A stretch of 64,000 nucleotides of DNA, from NCBI GenBank assembly GCA_017634975.1, contig JAGBMJ010000015.1, forward strand, positions 80,578 to 144,577, read 5' to 3'. Origin of the DNA: Lachnospiraceae bacterium. GTDB lineage: Bacteria; Bacillota; Clostridia; Lachnospirales; Lachnospiraceae. Positions 52,571 to 61,615 of this stretch are shown in pieces. Made by a program: the position numbers and the translations under genes. Numbering within the stretch: position 1 is the first letter of the stretch; each line of letters begins with the position of its first letter. The notes beneath the pieces were generated by a model that saw only the letters and a list, made by a program, of their open reading frames with translations, did not search any database and was not told the DNA's origin.

Positions 52571-53950
52571 ATGAATGCAGATGTTTTGATCATTGGTGCG
52601 GGACCGGGTGGGATCTTTTCGGCATACGAGCTGGTGAAATTAAAACCGGGATTAAAGATCGCGGTCTTTGAGATGGGGCATCCGCTGCACAAGCGCAAAT
52701 GTCCGATCGATGGTGAGAAAGTAAAGAGCTGCATCGGCTGTGAGACCTGTTCCATTATGAATGGTTTCGGCGGTGCGGGCGCTTTTTCGGACGGCAAATA
52801 CAATATCACGAACCAGTTCGGCGGTACTCTGTACGAATACATCGGCAAGAGAAAAGCCATCGAACTGATGGAATATGTGGATCAGATCAATTTAAGCCAC
52901 GGCGGCGAGGGGACACATCTGTATTCCACGGCGAATACCGAGATCAAAAAACTGTGCCTGCAAAATGACCTGCATCTTCTGGACGCGTCGGTGCGTCATC
53001 TGGGCACGGATGTCAATTATATCGTTCTGGAAAATATTTTCAATGAATTAAAAGATAAAGTCGACTTTCACTTCAATGCGACCGTAGAGCATGTGCGCAA
53101 AATAGGCGATACCTATGAGATCGATGTGAAGGAAGCGAACGGAAATAAGACTTACAGCGGTACGACCTGCATCATCTCTGCGGGCCGCAGCGGCAGCAAG
53201 TGGATGGAGACGGTCTGCAGCGATCTGCAGATCCCGACCAAATCGAACCGTGTAGACATCGGTGTGCGCGTGGAACTGCCGGCCGCAGTTTTTTCCCATT
53301 TGACCGATGAACTCTATGAAAGCAAGATCGTCTACCGTACGGCAAAATACGGGGATCTGGTGCGTACCTTCTGTATGAACCCCAAGGGTGCGGTAGTTAA
53401 CGAAAACACCAACGGTATCGTGACGGTAAACGGCCACAGTTATGAGGATCCGGAGAAACAGACGGAGAATACGAACTTTGCCCTTTTGGTGGCGAAGCAT
53501 TTTTCGGAGCCGTTCAAGGACAGTAACGGCTACGGCGAGAGTATCGCACGTCTTTCCAATATGCTGGGCGGTGGGGTGATCGTACAGCGCTTCGGCGATC
53601 TGATCACCGGACACCGCAGTACCCAGTCCCGTATCAAAGAAGCCTTTATCACACCGACCTTAAATGCGACCCCGGGTGACTTAAGCCTTGTTATGCCCAA
53701 GCGTATCTTAGACGGCATCATCGAGATGATCTACAAGCTCGACAAGATCGCACCGGGTACCGCAAACGACGATACCCTGCTTTATGGTGTAGAAGTAAAA
53801 TTCTACAACATGGAAGTGGAGATCGACGAGAATTTAGAGACCTTACATAAGAATCTCTTCATCATCGGAGATGGCAGCGGCATCACGCATTCCTTATCCC
53901 ACGCCTCAGCCAGTGGCGTACACGTGGCCAGATATATCGCCGGAAAATAA
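52571..53950 (+). CDS. FAD-dependent oxidoreductase (uncharacterised NAD(FAD)-utilising dehydrogenase family)
   Basis: The 459-residue protein has an N-terminal FAD-binding motif IIGAGPGGIFSAYEL, a Cys-containing segment (RKCPIDGEKVKSCIGCETC, four cysteines at about 38-57), IISAGRSGS in the middle and the FAD-binding IIGDGSGITHSLSHA at the end. The clustered cysteines could bind metal or be redox-active. It is a conserved Firmicutes family without a settled reaction. GGGGGA precedes the ATG. Confidence 0.85.
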   Translation: MNADVLIIGAGPGGIFSAYELVKLKPGLKIAVFEMGHPLHKRKCPIDGEKVKSCIGCETCSIMNGFGGAGAFSDGKYNITNQFGGTLYEYIGKRKAIELMEYVDQINLSHGGEGTHLYSTANTEIKKLCLQNDLHLLDASVRHLGTDVNYIVLENIFNELKDKVDFHFNATVEHVRKIGDTYEIDVKEANGNKTYSGTTCIISAGRSGSKWMETVCSDLQIPTKSNRVDIGVRVELPAAVFSHLTDELYESKIVYRTAKYGDLVRTFCMNPKGAVVNENTNGIVTVNGHSYEDPEKQTENTNFALLVAKHFSEPFKDSNGYGESIARLSNMLGGGVIVQRFGDLITGHRSTQSRIKEAFITPTLNATPGDLSLVMPKRILDGIIEMIYKLDKIAPGTANDDTLLYGVEVKFYNMEVEIDENLETLHKNLFIIGDGSGITHSLSHASASGVHVARYIAGK

Positions 53951-53979
53951 AGGGAAAAACCAGGGGGAATTAGGGGTGA

Positions 53980-54041
53980 GGAAACCAGGGGGACGGACCT
54001 AGTGGTACTTCAGTACCACTAGGTCCGTCCCCCTGGTTTTC
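53980..54041. terminator. Very long (about 30-bp) hairpin between convergent genes
   Basis: 53980-54009 and 54012-54041 are complementary along nearly their whole length around a 2-nt loop, with the core GGGGGACGGACC. It shares the GGGGACGG core of the other repeats. Being between the FAD protein gene and the reverse plsC remnant, it can end both transcripts. Confidence 0.75.
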
Positions 54042-54056
54042 CGCTGATTTTCTTAG

Positions 54057-54653
54057 TTATATCAGTTCCTTATTCTTTTCGTATACGGTTGCCATCTGCG
54101 AGCGCACCAGCTCCGGCAGTCCCTTGCGGGCTTCGCGGTCCATAGCGGCCACGTCGATGGGTGGCAGATATTCGATGATCACGTGCTGCTTGCGGACCAT
54201 CGGCAGGTGGTTCTCAAAGATCGCGGAGGTGTTGTTCAGCACCACCGGAATGATCTTACAGTTGCTCTTTTCTGCGATCTTGAAACTTCCCTTATGAAAT
54301 TCCAGTAACGGCTCTTCCCCTTTGTTTCGTGTGCCTTCCGGGAAGATGGCGATGGAAATTCCCTTTTTGATCAGTTCGGCGCAGTGGTTCATTGACTGCA
54401 TACCCTTGCGCAGGTCCGAGCGGTCCAGCAGCTCGCAGTGTAACAGCATCATCCACCAGGTGAAAGTGAGATATTTGCTCAGCTCTTTTTTGGCTACATA
54501 GCTGGTCGGGCGGGGCACTCTCGGATAGGTCAGCACCACGTCGAAGAAGCTGCGGTGATTCAAAACGTACATCACGGCCTCATCCTTCGGGACATTTTCT
54601 TCACCGATGATGGTCTGTTTGGAAGAAGGTGACCGGTTACCGTTACAAAAGTG
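54057..54653 (-). pseudogene. plsC: 5'-truncated 1-acylglycerol-3-phosphate acyltransferase (PlsC family)
   Basis: The reading frame shows the PlsC motifs NHRSFFD, FPEGTRN and the VVLNNTS segment. In-frame conserved sequence continues upstream of the first ATG (54575), through IIGEENVPKDEAV, to about 54620. The frame then meets a stop at 54654-54656 with no usable start. The usual N-terminal membrane helix region of 40-60 residues is missing. A shorter protein from the ATG or GTG near 54575 could be made (AGGATGAGG lies upstream) but would lack the conserved segment. The truncation coincides with the change to A+T-rich DNA. Confidence 0.65.
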
Positions 54654-54705
54654 TTAAGAATCTTAACAAATCCGTAAAGGTACGCGGTTACCTGCTTCTG
54701 AGTTG

Positions 54706-54746
54706 GCACGCCTGTATTTTAGGGCGTGCTAATTCTTGCCTTTTTT
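54706..54746 (+). terminator. Hairpin at the edge of the A+T-rich region
   Basis: GCACGCC (54706-54712) pairs with GGCGTGC (54723-54729). A T-rich run (CTTGCCTTTTTT) follows at a distance of about 10 nt, so it is a weak terminator candidate. Confidence 0.4.
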
Positions 54747-54788
54747 CACGTTGTAGCTGAATGAAGCTTTTTAGATATAAAACTGTAG

Positions 54789-54809
54789 TTATCCACACAA
54801 TTATCCGCA
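54789..54809. promoter_or_regulatory. Two DnaA-box-like sites in A+T-rich DNA
   Basis: TTATCCACA (54789-54797) is a perfect DnaA box, and TTATCCGCA (54801-54809) differs by one base. An A+T-rich tract follows (about 54829-54850). They could mark a relic replication origin of an integrated element or occur by chance. The rest of 54747-55030 shows only A+T-rich promoter-like DNA. Confidence 0.35.
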
Positions 54810-54985
54810 AAAATCCTTCGGTGTGTTATATTTTATATTTTTTTAATCATAATTCTCCCAATTTTGTGCTTAATTTAACAAAGAAGAATTTTAGCAAAAA
54901 TATATATTAAGCCATCTATCAAGCCTAGATATTTTATAGAAATTTACATGTTTTCAAGATTTTATATATTCGTTATTATATCGAG

Positions 54986-54997
54986 GTAAGTGCTTAC
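54986..54997. promoter_or_regulatory. Palindrome GTAAGTGCTTAC upstream of the large surface protein gene
   Basis: The 12-bp palindrome lies 33 bp before the start of the gene at 55031. It resembles the core of the AAGCGCTTACA operators but has TG in place of CG at its centre, so a related LacI-type regulator is possible. Confidence 0.4.
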
Positions 54998-55030
54998 ACA
55001 GGCACAGATTATGAGAGTGGGAGAATTCAT

Positions 55031-58000
55031 ATGAAAACGAAACAGTCCAAAGTAACCCGTAGGATTACTATGGCCCTTTCTGCTATTATGCTTTCCGAGC
55101 AATTAGCAGGAACAGGGGCTGTACTTTATGCTCATGCAGAAGATGAGATAAAGACCGAATATAAAATAGAGCATAGTGTCACCTCGTCTTGGGACGGTGG
55201 CTGCAATGCTAATATTATACTGACCAATCTTGCTGACAGAGACACGCAGGATTGGTCTATTACATTCTCAACCACAGATAAGATCACAAATCTCTGGGGA
55301 GGAACTATTACAGAGTGCTTAGAGTTTAAGACAGCTGAAGAGGAAGCTGATATTGAGGAGCTTGAAGAGGCGGACGATAAATTTGAAGATATCTTTGAGT
55401 CTGCGTTCAAGGATGAGTTTGAGGACGACATTTTTGCTGATTTCTCGGATGAATTTGAAGAAGAGATTGAAGAGGAAGTAGAGGAAGAGTATATCGAGAC
55501 ACCGGATGAGGAGAACGAGGTTGAGAATACAGTAGAAGTATCTGAGAATGCTACAGAAAACGTAACATCCGAGGAAGTCGATGTAGCTGAACCCACTGTA
55601 GTAGAAGCAGAAACTGCTGATGAAACTGTTGAAGCAGCAGAAGCTACAGAAGAAACTGAGGAAGTTATCGTTGAAACCCAGGAATATGACTTTGAAGCAC
55701 CTGTTGTAGAGGAACACGAGGTCTACTATCAGTACACCGTAAAAGCATTAGATTACAATGCAGTAATCAAGGCTGGTGAAAGCGTAACGATCGGCTATAT
55801 GGCTGAAGGTAATAATCATGATATCTGGGATGAAAAGGCAGCTATCACGCTTAAAGAAGCTGAGAAGGCTGCAGCTATCCCTGTTGGCGGTACCTATGAA
55901 TATGATGATTATACTGTAGAAGTCAAGATCCCTGCATACTGGGATGGGGCTTATAACGTACAGTTGCTGATCACGAATACCAGTGATGAAACGATCCATA
56001 ACTGGGCTTTTGTTATGGAGACGGCTAATACTATCTCTGGTCTTTACAATGCTGTAGAAGTATCCGAAAATGATAGCGAAGAAGACAATGTTCATCTGAT
56101 CAAGAATGCAGGACATAATCAGGATATCCCTGTAGGTGGTACAGTAGAGCTGGGCTATACAGCTTACTACGAAGATGAAGTAGATGTTCCGAATGGTTTT
56201 GCTTTGTCCCAGATTGAGACAGAGGTAACCACTGCTGAGTGCGAAGTGAGTCTTTTCATCTCAGATGAATGGGAAGAAGGCGGCCTTGCGCAGATTATTA
56301 TCAAGAATATCTCTGAACTTCCAATCGAAGACTGGATGATTGAGTTTGATAGCGCGCTGGATATCAAAGAAGTCTGGGGTGGTGTAATTGACAGCCATGA
56401 TGGTGAACACTACTTTATCCGTAATGCAGGATATGGACAGAATATTATGCCGGGAGAAAGTTGGACAGTAGGAATCCTGTTTAATGGAGAATGCTCAGAT
56501 ATTTATAGTATTGTGACGAAACAGATTGTTATAGACGGGAAAAGAAGTTATATCAATCAAGATACTGATGAAGACTTTATTTCTATAAATACAGATGATT
56601 TATTATATATTGAAAGTATTGACTCTTATAGCATCGACAAGCAGTTAGATAGTATTATGGGATCAATAAAGTCTATTGATGGATTAAAAGAGTTTACGAT
56701 TGATATATGTGATATAAATAATAACGTTATCTATACAGCAGATATAGATCCCGTTATTGAATGGAAAGTAGAAGCCCCTGGACTTGTTGTAGGCGTGAAT
56801 TATATTGATATAAACGTTTTGTTCGAAGACTTCAAAGAATATCATAAACAGATGACGATATTTAGCAGTTCATCGGAGAACATGAAATTCAGTATTGTTG
56901 ATAATGATGATGATGATGGAGATGGCATATCTAATTATTATGAGAATCTTATAGGCCTTGACAAAAATGCTGAGGATACAGATAATGATGGTTTGTCAGA
57001 TATATACGAAATAACAGTTACTCTTACGAATCCAGCGGATAACGATACTGATCATAATGCTATTTACGATGGAGATGAAGATCCAGATCAAGATCAATTA
57101 TCAAATCATGATGAAATGAAGTTTGGAACAAATCCATTGAGTCAAGATAGTGATTATGATGGATTATCCGACTATGAAGAAATATATATCTATGGATCTT
57201 CAGCATTAAAATATGATACTGATGACGATGGCCTGTCGGATGGTATAGATGTAGATTGTAATTTGGATCCAACACTTTATGATACGAATGACGATGGAAT
57301 ATCAGATTCTGAAGAAATAGTATATCAGACCATTAAATGTGATAATATAAGCAATAATGCCATTGAGGAAGTTAGTATAACTCTCAAATGCAAAGCTGAA
57401 AATCACGATGATTTTATGATAGTCGATTCAAGCGATTACGACTATCTGTCAGCAAACGTATGTGGTATTATTGGATGTCCAGTCGAAATTGTATCTCCAA
57501 TAAATTTTGATTCTGCTAAGATCACATTTTCTTATAATGAGGATGCATTAGGTAATACAAAAGAAGACGATCTCTGCATGATGTGGTATGATACCGAGAA
57601 TCTCGAATATATTTTACTCGATGATTGTGTGGTTGATAAACAGCTGAACACTGTCACATACGAAACAACACATTTTTCGACATACCTTCTTGTTGATAAA
57701 ACAATATGGCTTGACGCGTGGAGAAATCCCATTAACTACAAAAATTCAACAAATACAAAGCCAAACGTAGACTATGATGTAGTTTTTATGCTGGATTATA
57801 CAGTGACGCCGGAGGAATTGTTGTATGAGAAAAAAATAGTTAGAAATATTATCAGCGGGCTAAAATCAAGTGATCGAGTGATGATATGCGGTTACACAAA
57901 TGATAATGCTTTATATACAATGAAGTGGTATTCAGATAAGACGTCAGCATCTGTTATTTTAAACAATTTTGAGAACTATGCTTCTAAACAGGATTTTTCA

Positions 58001-59416
58001 ATAACTGCATCAGGTTTACATGACGGAAGATTTGATTATGCTTTAGGTTGTGTGGCTATGGCTGCAAATATGGGAGACAATATTGGAAACAAGAAAGTCT
58101 GTTTTATAATTAATAATGGTGAGACAGCTTATATAGTGGGGAGTGTTTTAGATAATTCGACAAAATCATACAAAAATGAGTTGGATTTGATAGGTGTGAA
58201 TCTATGTAATATCTCTATATCTACTTCGGTTAGCAATTATATCAACGATATAATTGGTGAGGAAGGAGAGAGTTTTATTGCCAAAACAACAGGAGAATAT
58301 CAGGAAGAAATACAAGATATGTTTAAGTATGATCAGTATAACAATGGAATCACTGCAACAGATTTCGATTTGCAAGATTCTGATGGGGATGGGATATATG
58401 ATACATATGAAATCAATGGAATGATGATTCAAAATGGGACAGTAGTATACACTGATCCCTTTAATACTGATACGGATGGTGATGGTATTAATGACTGTGA
58501 TGAGATGGGAGGATTACCTGCAAATTGGCAAGACTCATTTATGGAAGTTCCTCTTACCAGTGTGATATGGCATCAAGTATCTGATCCAACCAATGAAAAG
58601 ATATCGCAGTTTGAAGAAAAGTATATGTTGGTGGATGATATGAATTACTGGCCGTATAAGCAGGAAACATACGAAACCATTTTTGTAAGCAATACAGGAG
58701 AGTATGATTCAAACGGACATATCATATATGGCAGAAGAAATATATATGGATCGAATTTATCTAAATTAACGCAGGAAGAAATAGATGGAATTTTAACACG
58801 AGTGTTTTTAACGATAAATTTAGGGCGAACATACGATGTGGCCTCAACTAACTTAGAGTATTATATATTTGGAGATTCTGAAAGAAGAGTTTATAATATG
58901 GAAGCAGTAAATGTGAAAAGGGAAAAAGTATTGGGAGTAACTCCGAACGCTTTCGACGAAAACATGTATCATGCATTAAGATCGGTCTCACTTTATATGC
59001 AAGAAACAAACAAAAGTGAAATTATTTTCACATTAAAACCGGACACACCTCGTGCAGGAGTGAATTTTGAAAAAACAGATTTTAATTTATTTGCCGGAAT
59101 ACATGATGCAGATGCATCTTATGTGGTAAAGGCAACACGACAAAATGACGAATACTCGTTTCAGATTCGTTATTATATTATGGATTATTACGATTGGGAT
59201 CCCGAAAAGACATATCCAGTTGGATTAGTTAGTCCTAGAGATCTACATAACTTGTTATATGTAAAAGTTGGACGTAATTACGAGAATTGGGGATACAAGT
59301 ATGTCGAAGCTAGTTTTAATACAGAGGGTGTTATACTAACAGATGAAAATGCTGGTATTTATGTTAATAACCTTTTAATCTCACTGCATCCAGCACTTAC
59401 ATTTATGCTTATGTAA
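55031..59416 (+). CDS. Giant secreted protein with three CBM2-like domains, calcium-binding repeats and a degenerate VWA-like domain
   Basis: The 1461-residue protein has a signal peptide (cleavage near AHA, about 36). Three CBM2-like domains follow: the first is split (about 40-97 and 233-275) by an acidic Glu/Asp-rich insertion, then about 290-395 and 405-495. A run of thrombospondin-type-3 calcium repeats (DxDNDGxSD pattern) lies at about 625-775, and two more at about 1112-1165. Between them is a VWA-like domain with DYTVT in place of the usual DxSxS. The last 290 residues are unrecognised. It has no anchor motif. It probably binds cellulose. Codons are A+T-rich, unlike upstream genes. 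Confidence 0.8.
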   Translation: MKTKQSKVTRRITMALSAIMLSEQLAGTGAVLYAHAEDEIKTEYKIEHSVTSSWDGGCNANIILTNLADRDTQDWSITFSTTDKITNLWGGTITECLEFKTAEEEADIEELEEADDKFEDIFESAFKDEFEDDIFADFSDEFEEEIEEEVEEEYIETPDEENEVENTVEVSENATENVTSEEVDVAEPTVVEAETADETVEAAEATEETEEVIVETQEYDFEAPVVEEHEVYYQYTVKALDYNAVIKAGESVTIGYMAEGNNHDIWDEKAAITLKEAEKAAAIPVGGTYEYDDYTVEVKIPAYWDGAYNVQLLITNTSDETIHNWAFVMETANTISGLYNAVEVSENDSEEDNVHLIKNAGHNQDIPVGGTVELGYTAYYEDEVDVPNGFALSQIETEVTTAECEVSLFISDEWEEGGLAQIIIKNISELPIEDWMIEFDSALDIKEVWGGVIDSHDGEHYFIRNAGYGQNIMPGESWTVGILFNGECSDIYSIVTKQIVIDGKRSYINQDTDEDFISINTDDLLYIESIDSYSIDKQLDSIMGSIKSIDGLKEFTIDICDINNNVIYTADIDPVIEWKVEAPGLVVGVNYIDINVLFEDFKEYHKQMTIFSSSSENMKFSIVDNDDDDGDGISNYYENLIGLDKNAEDTDNDGLSDIYEITVTLTNPADNDTDHNAIYDGDEDPDQDQLSNHDEMKFGTNPLSQDSDYDGLSDYEEIYIYGSSALKYDTDDDGLSDGIDVDCNLDPTLYDTNDDGISDSEEIVYQTIKCDNISNNAIEEVSITLKCKAENHDDFMIVDSSDYDYLSANVCGIIGCPVEIVSPINFDSAKITFSYNEDALGNTKEDDLCMMWYDTENLEYILLDDCVVDKQLNTVTYETTHFSTYLLVDKTIWLDAWRNPINYKNSTNTKPNVDYDVVFMLDYTVTPEELLYEKKIVRNIISGLKSSDRVMICGYTNDNALYTMKWYSDKTSASVILNNFENYASKQDFSITASGLHDGRFDYALGCVAMAANMGDNIGNKKVCFIINNGETAYIVGSVLDNSTKSYKNELDLIGVNLCNISISTSVSNYINDIIGEEGESFIAKTTGEYQEEIQDMFKYDQYNNGITATDFDLQDSDGDGIYDTYEINGMMIQNGTVVYTDPFNTDTDGDGINDCDEMGGLPANWQDSFMEVPLTSVIWHQVSDPTNEKISQFEEKYMLVDDMNYWPYKQETYETIFVSNTGEYDSNGHIIYGRRNIYGSNLSKLTQEEIDGILTRVFLTINLGRTYDVASTNLEYYIFGDSERRVYNMEAVNVKREKVLGVTPNAFDENMYHALRSVSLYMQETNKSEIIFTLKPDTPRAGVNFEKTDFNLFAGIHDADASYVVKATRQNDEYSFQIRYYIMDYYDWDPEKTYPVGLVSPRDLHNLLYVKVGRNYENWGYKYVEASFNTEGVILTDENAGIYVNNLLISLHPALTFMLM

Positions 59417-59556
59417 TAAATTAGCTAGTAATAGTTAATTGTCAACTGATGTGTTGTTTTACATCAAAACCTTGAGTAGATAGAATCTTTATGATAGGTA
59501 TTATGAAAGCAACACAGATGTTGACTGATACATTGATATTTAGGAATTAGCAAAAG

Positions 59557-60114
59557 ATGAAAAAAAAATACGCATTAATAGTGTTAATGATAATAGTAAT
59601 TGCTCTAGTATCGTATTTTGGCTCTAAAAATATTAAGAATAAGATACATATGAGGCAAGAAAACGATGCAAAAGAATGCTCAGAAGTGATTTTTGATTTT
59701 ATTCAAGCGGTTAATAATAGAGATATTGATAAAATCGATAATTGCTTATGTGAAAAAACACCAATAGATGGCGAATTGATATATTATGACAAAGAAGAAG
59801 TGCGAAAAAATCTTGAGGATTTTAAATGGAATATTATTATGGCACATATTGGTTATATATCTTTTTTTCATAATCGAATAAGAATGAGTATTCTTTTAGT
59901 TGATGAAAATCAAAATGAAACTGCGGATTGCATGATTTTGGAAAAAAAGAATGGTGTCTGGAAGATTTCAGAAATACATGGCGAAGGATTATATACAGCA
60001 CAACTATTTAAAGTATCATATCAAGATAATTTTAACGAGAATGATATAACATATTGGAATTTTCCAAAATACATGGAGTGCAATTATAATGCTGATTATC
60101 AAAGGCTTCAATAA
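59557..60114 (+). CDS. Membrane-anchored NTF2-like protein, function unknown
   Basis: The 185-residue protein has an N-terminal transmembrane helix (about 5-23). A domain follows whose pattern (ECSEVIFDFIQAVNNRDIDKIDNCL ... KKNGVWKISEI) resembles NTF2-like folds, which often occur in extracytoplasmic small-molecule or peptide-binding proteins. The ribosome site is weak (AGGA about 11 bp upstream). It is A+T-rich like its neighbours and lies 140 bp after the giant surface protein gene. Confidence 0.6.
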   Translation: MKKKYALIVLMIIVIALVSYFGSKNIKNKIHMRQENDAKECSEVIFDFIQAVNNRDIDKIDNCLCEKTPIDGELIYYDKEEVRKNLEDFKWNIIMAHIGYISFFHNRIRMSILLVDENQNETADCMILEKKNGVWKISEIHGEGLYTAQLFKVSYQDNFNENDITYWNFPKYMECNYNADYQRLQ

Positions 60115-60259
60115 ACGGCGTAATGATTCGATATGTTTATACTATGGAATACATTATAAAAATCGCTAACGTATTTTTTAAGTAGATATATTTATTCACA
60201 CGGATATCAGGGATATGGTTAGAATAAATCTTTCTAAAATTCTTTATACGAGGAAAAAT

Positions 60260-61591
60260 ATGATGAAAAAAAATAGTAATATAATTAAATCTGTATTGTT
60301 TTCGATGAGCTTAATGCTTTCGATAATACTAATTATGTTTGCTCCTGCACAATATGTGCATGCAGGTGACGATGTTGTTATTTTAGGTTGCTTTATCACG
60401 CTTCGTGGCGAAATAACATGTTCTGATACCGGCATGGCTCCAGAACAGACAAAGATATCTGTTTTTGATGCAAACTCTAATAATGCTTTGGTGAAAGAAG
60501 TTATTATCCATGGTGGTACCTATGAGTTGAATCTTGATCCAGGCGTATATCGCATATATTTTTCTACGGAGGGATATTCTACTTTTATTTCAGATATCAT
60601 AAGCATCAATAGAGAAACTACAAACGAATATGATATTGAGTTTATAGCACTATCGGACATCGATTATAATAATACCACTGTTTATTCTGGACAAATATAT
60701 GTAAATGCTATAAACGAAGAGCTGGGCGAAGTATTATCAATGCCGGCCGTATCGCCTGCAACTATAAGATTGTACAAAAATGAGACCAATGAACTGATTT
60801 CTGAACAATACTCTGACGTAGAGGGGAAATATTCAATCGCTTTGCCAAAAGGAAGTTATAGGCTTACTTTTTCTATGGAAGGTTTCAGGGATGTATTATA
60901 TGAAAAGATAGAGGTTGGTGAAGAAACAAAGGCCGAGAGTTTGGATGTTACATTTGACCCTGTAGGTGATAAAAACCCTTTATACGGATCAGTACGCGGA
61001 CGTATGATAGATCATAAGGGAAGGTATTTTAAAGGTTTTGACGTTATTGCGAGAAGAATAAGTGTTGATGACATATCTTTAGTTAATGATGGTAACGATA
61101 CAGATGCTCACACAATGACAGACAAAACTGGTAATTGGGAATTGGAGTTGGAACCTGGCAAGTATCAAATAACATGCTGGGGAGCATCATACTCAACAGA
61201 GCACATAATTGTAGATGTTTATGAAAACAAGTTAACGATGGTAGGTGACGTCGTTATAAATTCAAGTACCCAAGGTGTTGGATATAAACCTATAACCATT
61301 AAGGTACAAAACGTGTTGACGGGTGAGCCTATTCCGAATGCATTAATATATTTCCGACAAGATTGGAATACAAAAAGTGGAAATGTATATTATATGCGTC
61401 CAAAAACGTGGCCAAATGGGAATTCAGAATATCAGTTTTATACTGATGCAGACGGAGTGATGGAGGCTAGCGGTATCAGAAGTCAGGAATACTGTGTAGA
61501 AATAAGTGCACCAGGATATCGGACAGGGCACTTCAATGTAGTATGTTGTGAAAATGAAGAACCTCAGTATTGTTGTCTTGCTCCATATTAA
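60260..61591 (+). CDS. Secreted protein with four carboxypeptidase-regulatory/transthyretin-like domains
   Basis: The 443-residue protein has a signal peptide (cleavage near VHAG, about 35). Four repeated beta-sandwich domains follow, each with the pattern G-x-Y-x-(I/L)-x-L-x-x-G-x-Y-R-(I/L)-x-F (for example YELNLDPGVYRIYF and YSIALPKGSYRLTF), typical of CarboxypepD_reg domains. I chose the start at 60260, with GAGGAAA upstream; an ATG at 60215 would add 15 residues. Its first domain is very similar to that of the next gene, sharing GCFITLRGEITCSDT. It probably adheres to a polymer or builds an outer layer. Confidence 0.75.
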   Translation: MMKKNSNIIKSVLFSMSLMLSIILIMFAPAQYVHAGDDVVILGCFITLRGEITCSDTGMAPEQTKISVFDANSNNALVKEVIIHGGTYELNLDPGVYRIYFSTEGYSTFISDIISINRETTNEYDIEFIALSDIDYNNTTVYSGQIYVNAINEELGEVLSMPAVSPATIRLYKNETNELISEQYSDVEGKYSIALPKGSYRLTFSMEGFRDVLYEKIEVGEETKAESLDVTFDPVGDKNPLYGSVRGRMIDHKGRYFKGFDVIARRISVDDISLVNDGNDTDAHTMTDKTGNWELELEPGKYQITCWGASYSTEHIIVDVYENKLTMVGDVVINSSTQGVGYKPITIKVQNVLTGEPIPNALIYFRQDWNTKSGNVYYMRPKTWPNGNSEYQFYTDADGVMEASGIRSQEYCVEISAPGYRTGHFNVVCCENEEPQYCCLAPY

Positions 61592-61615
61592 TATAAAACA
61601 GTAAGGAGAAAAGCT

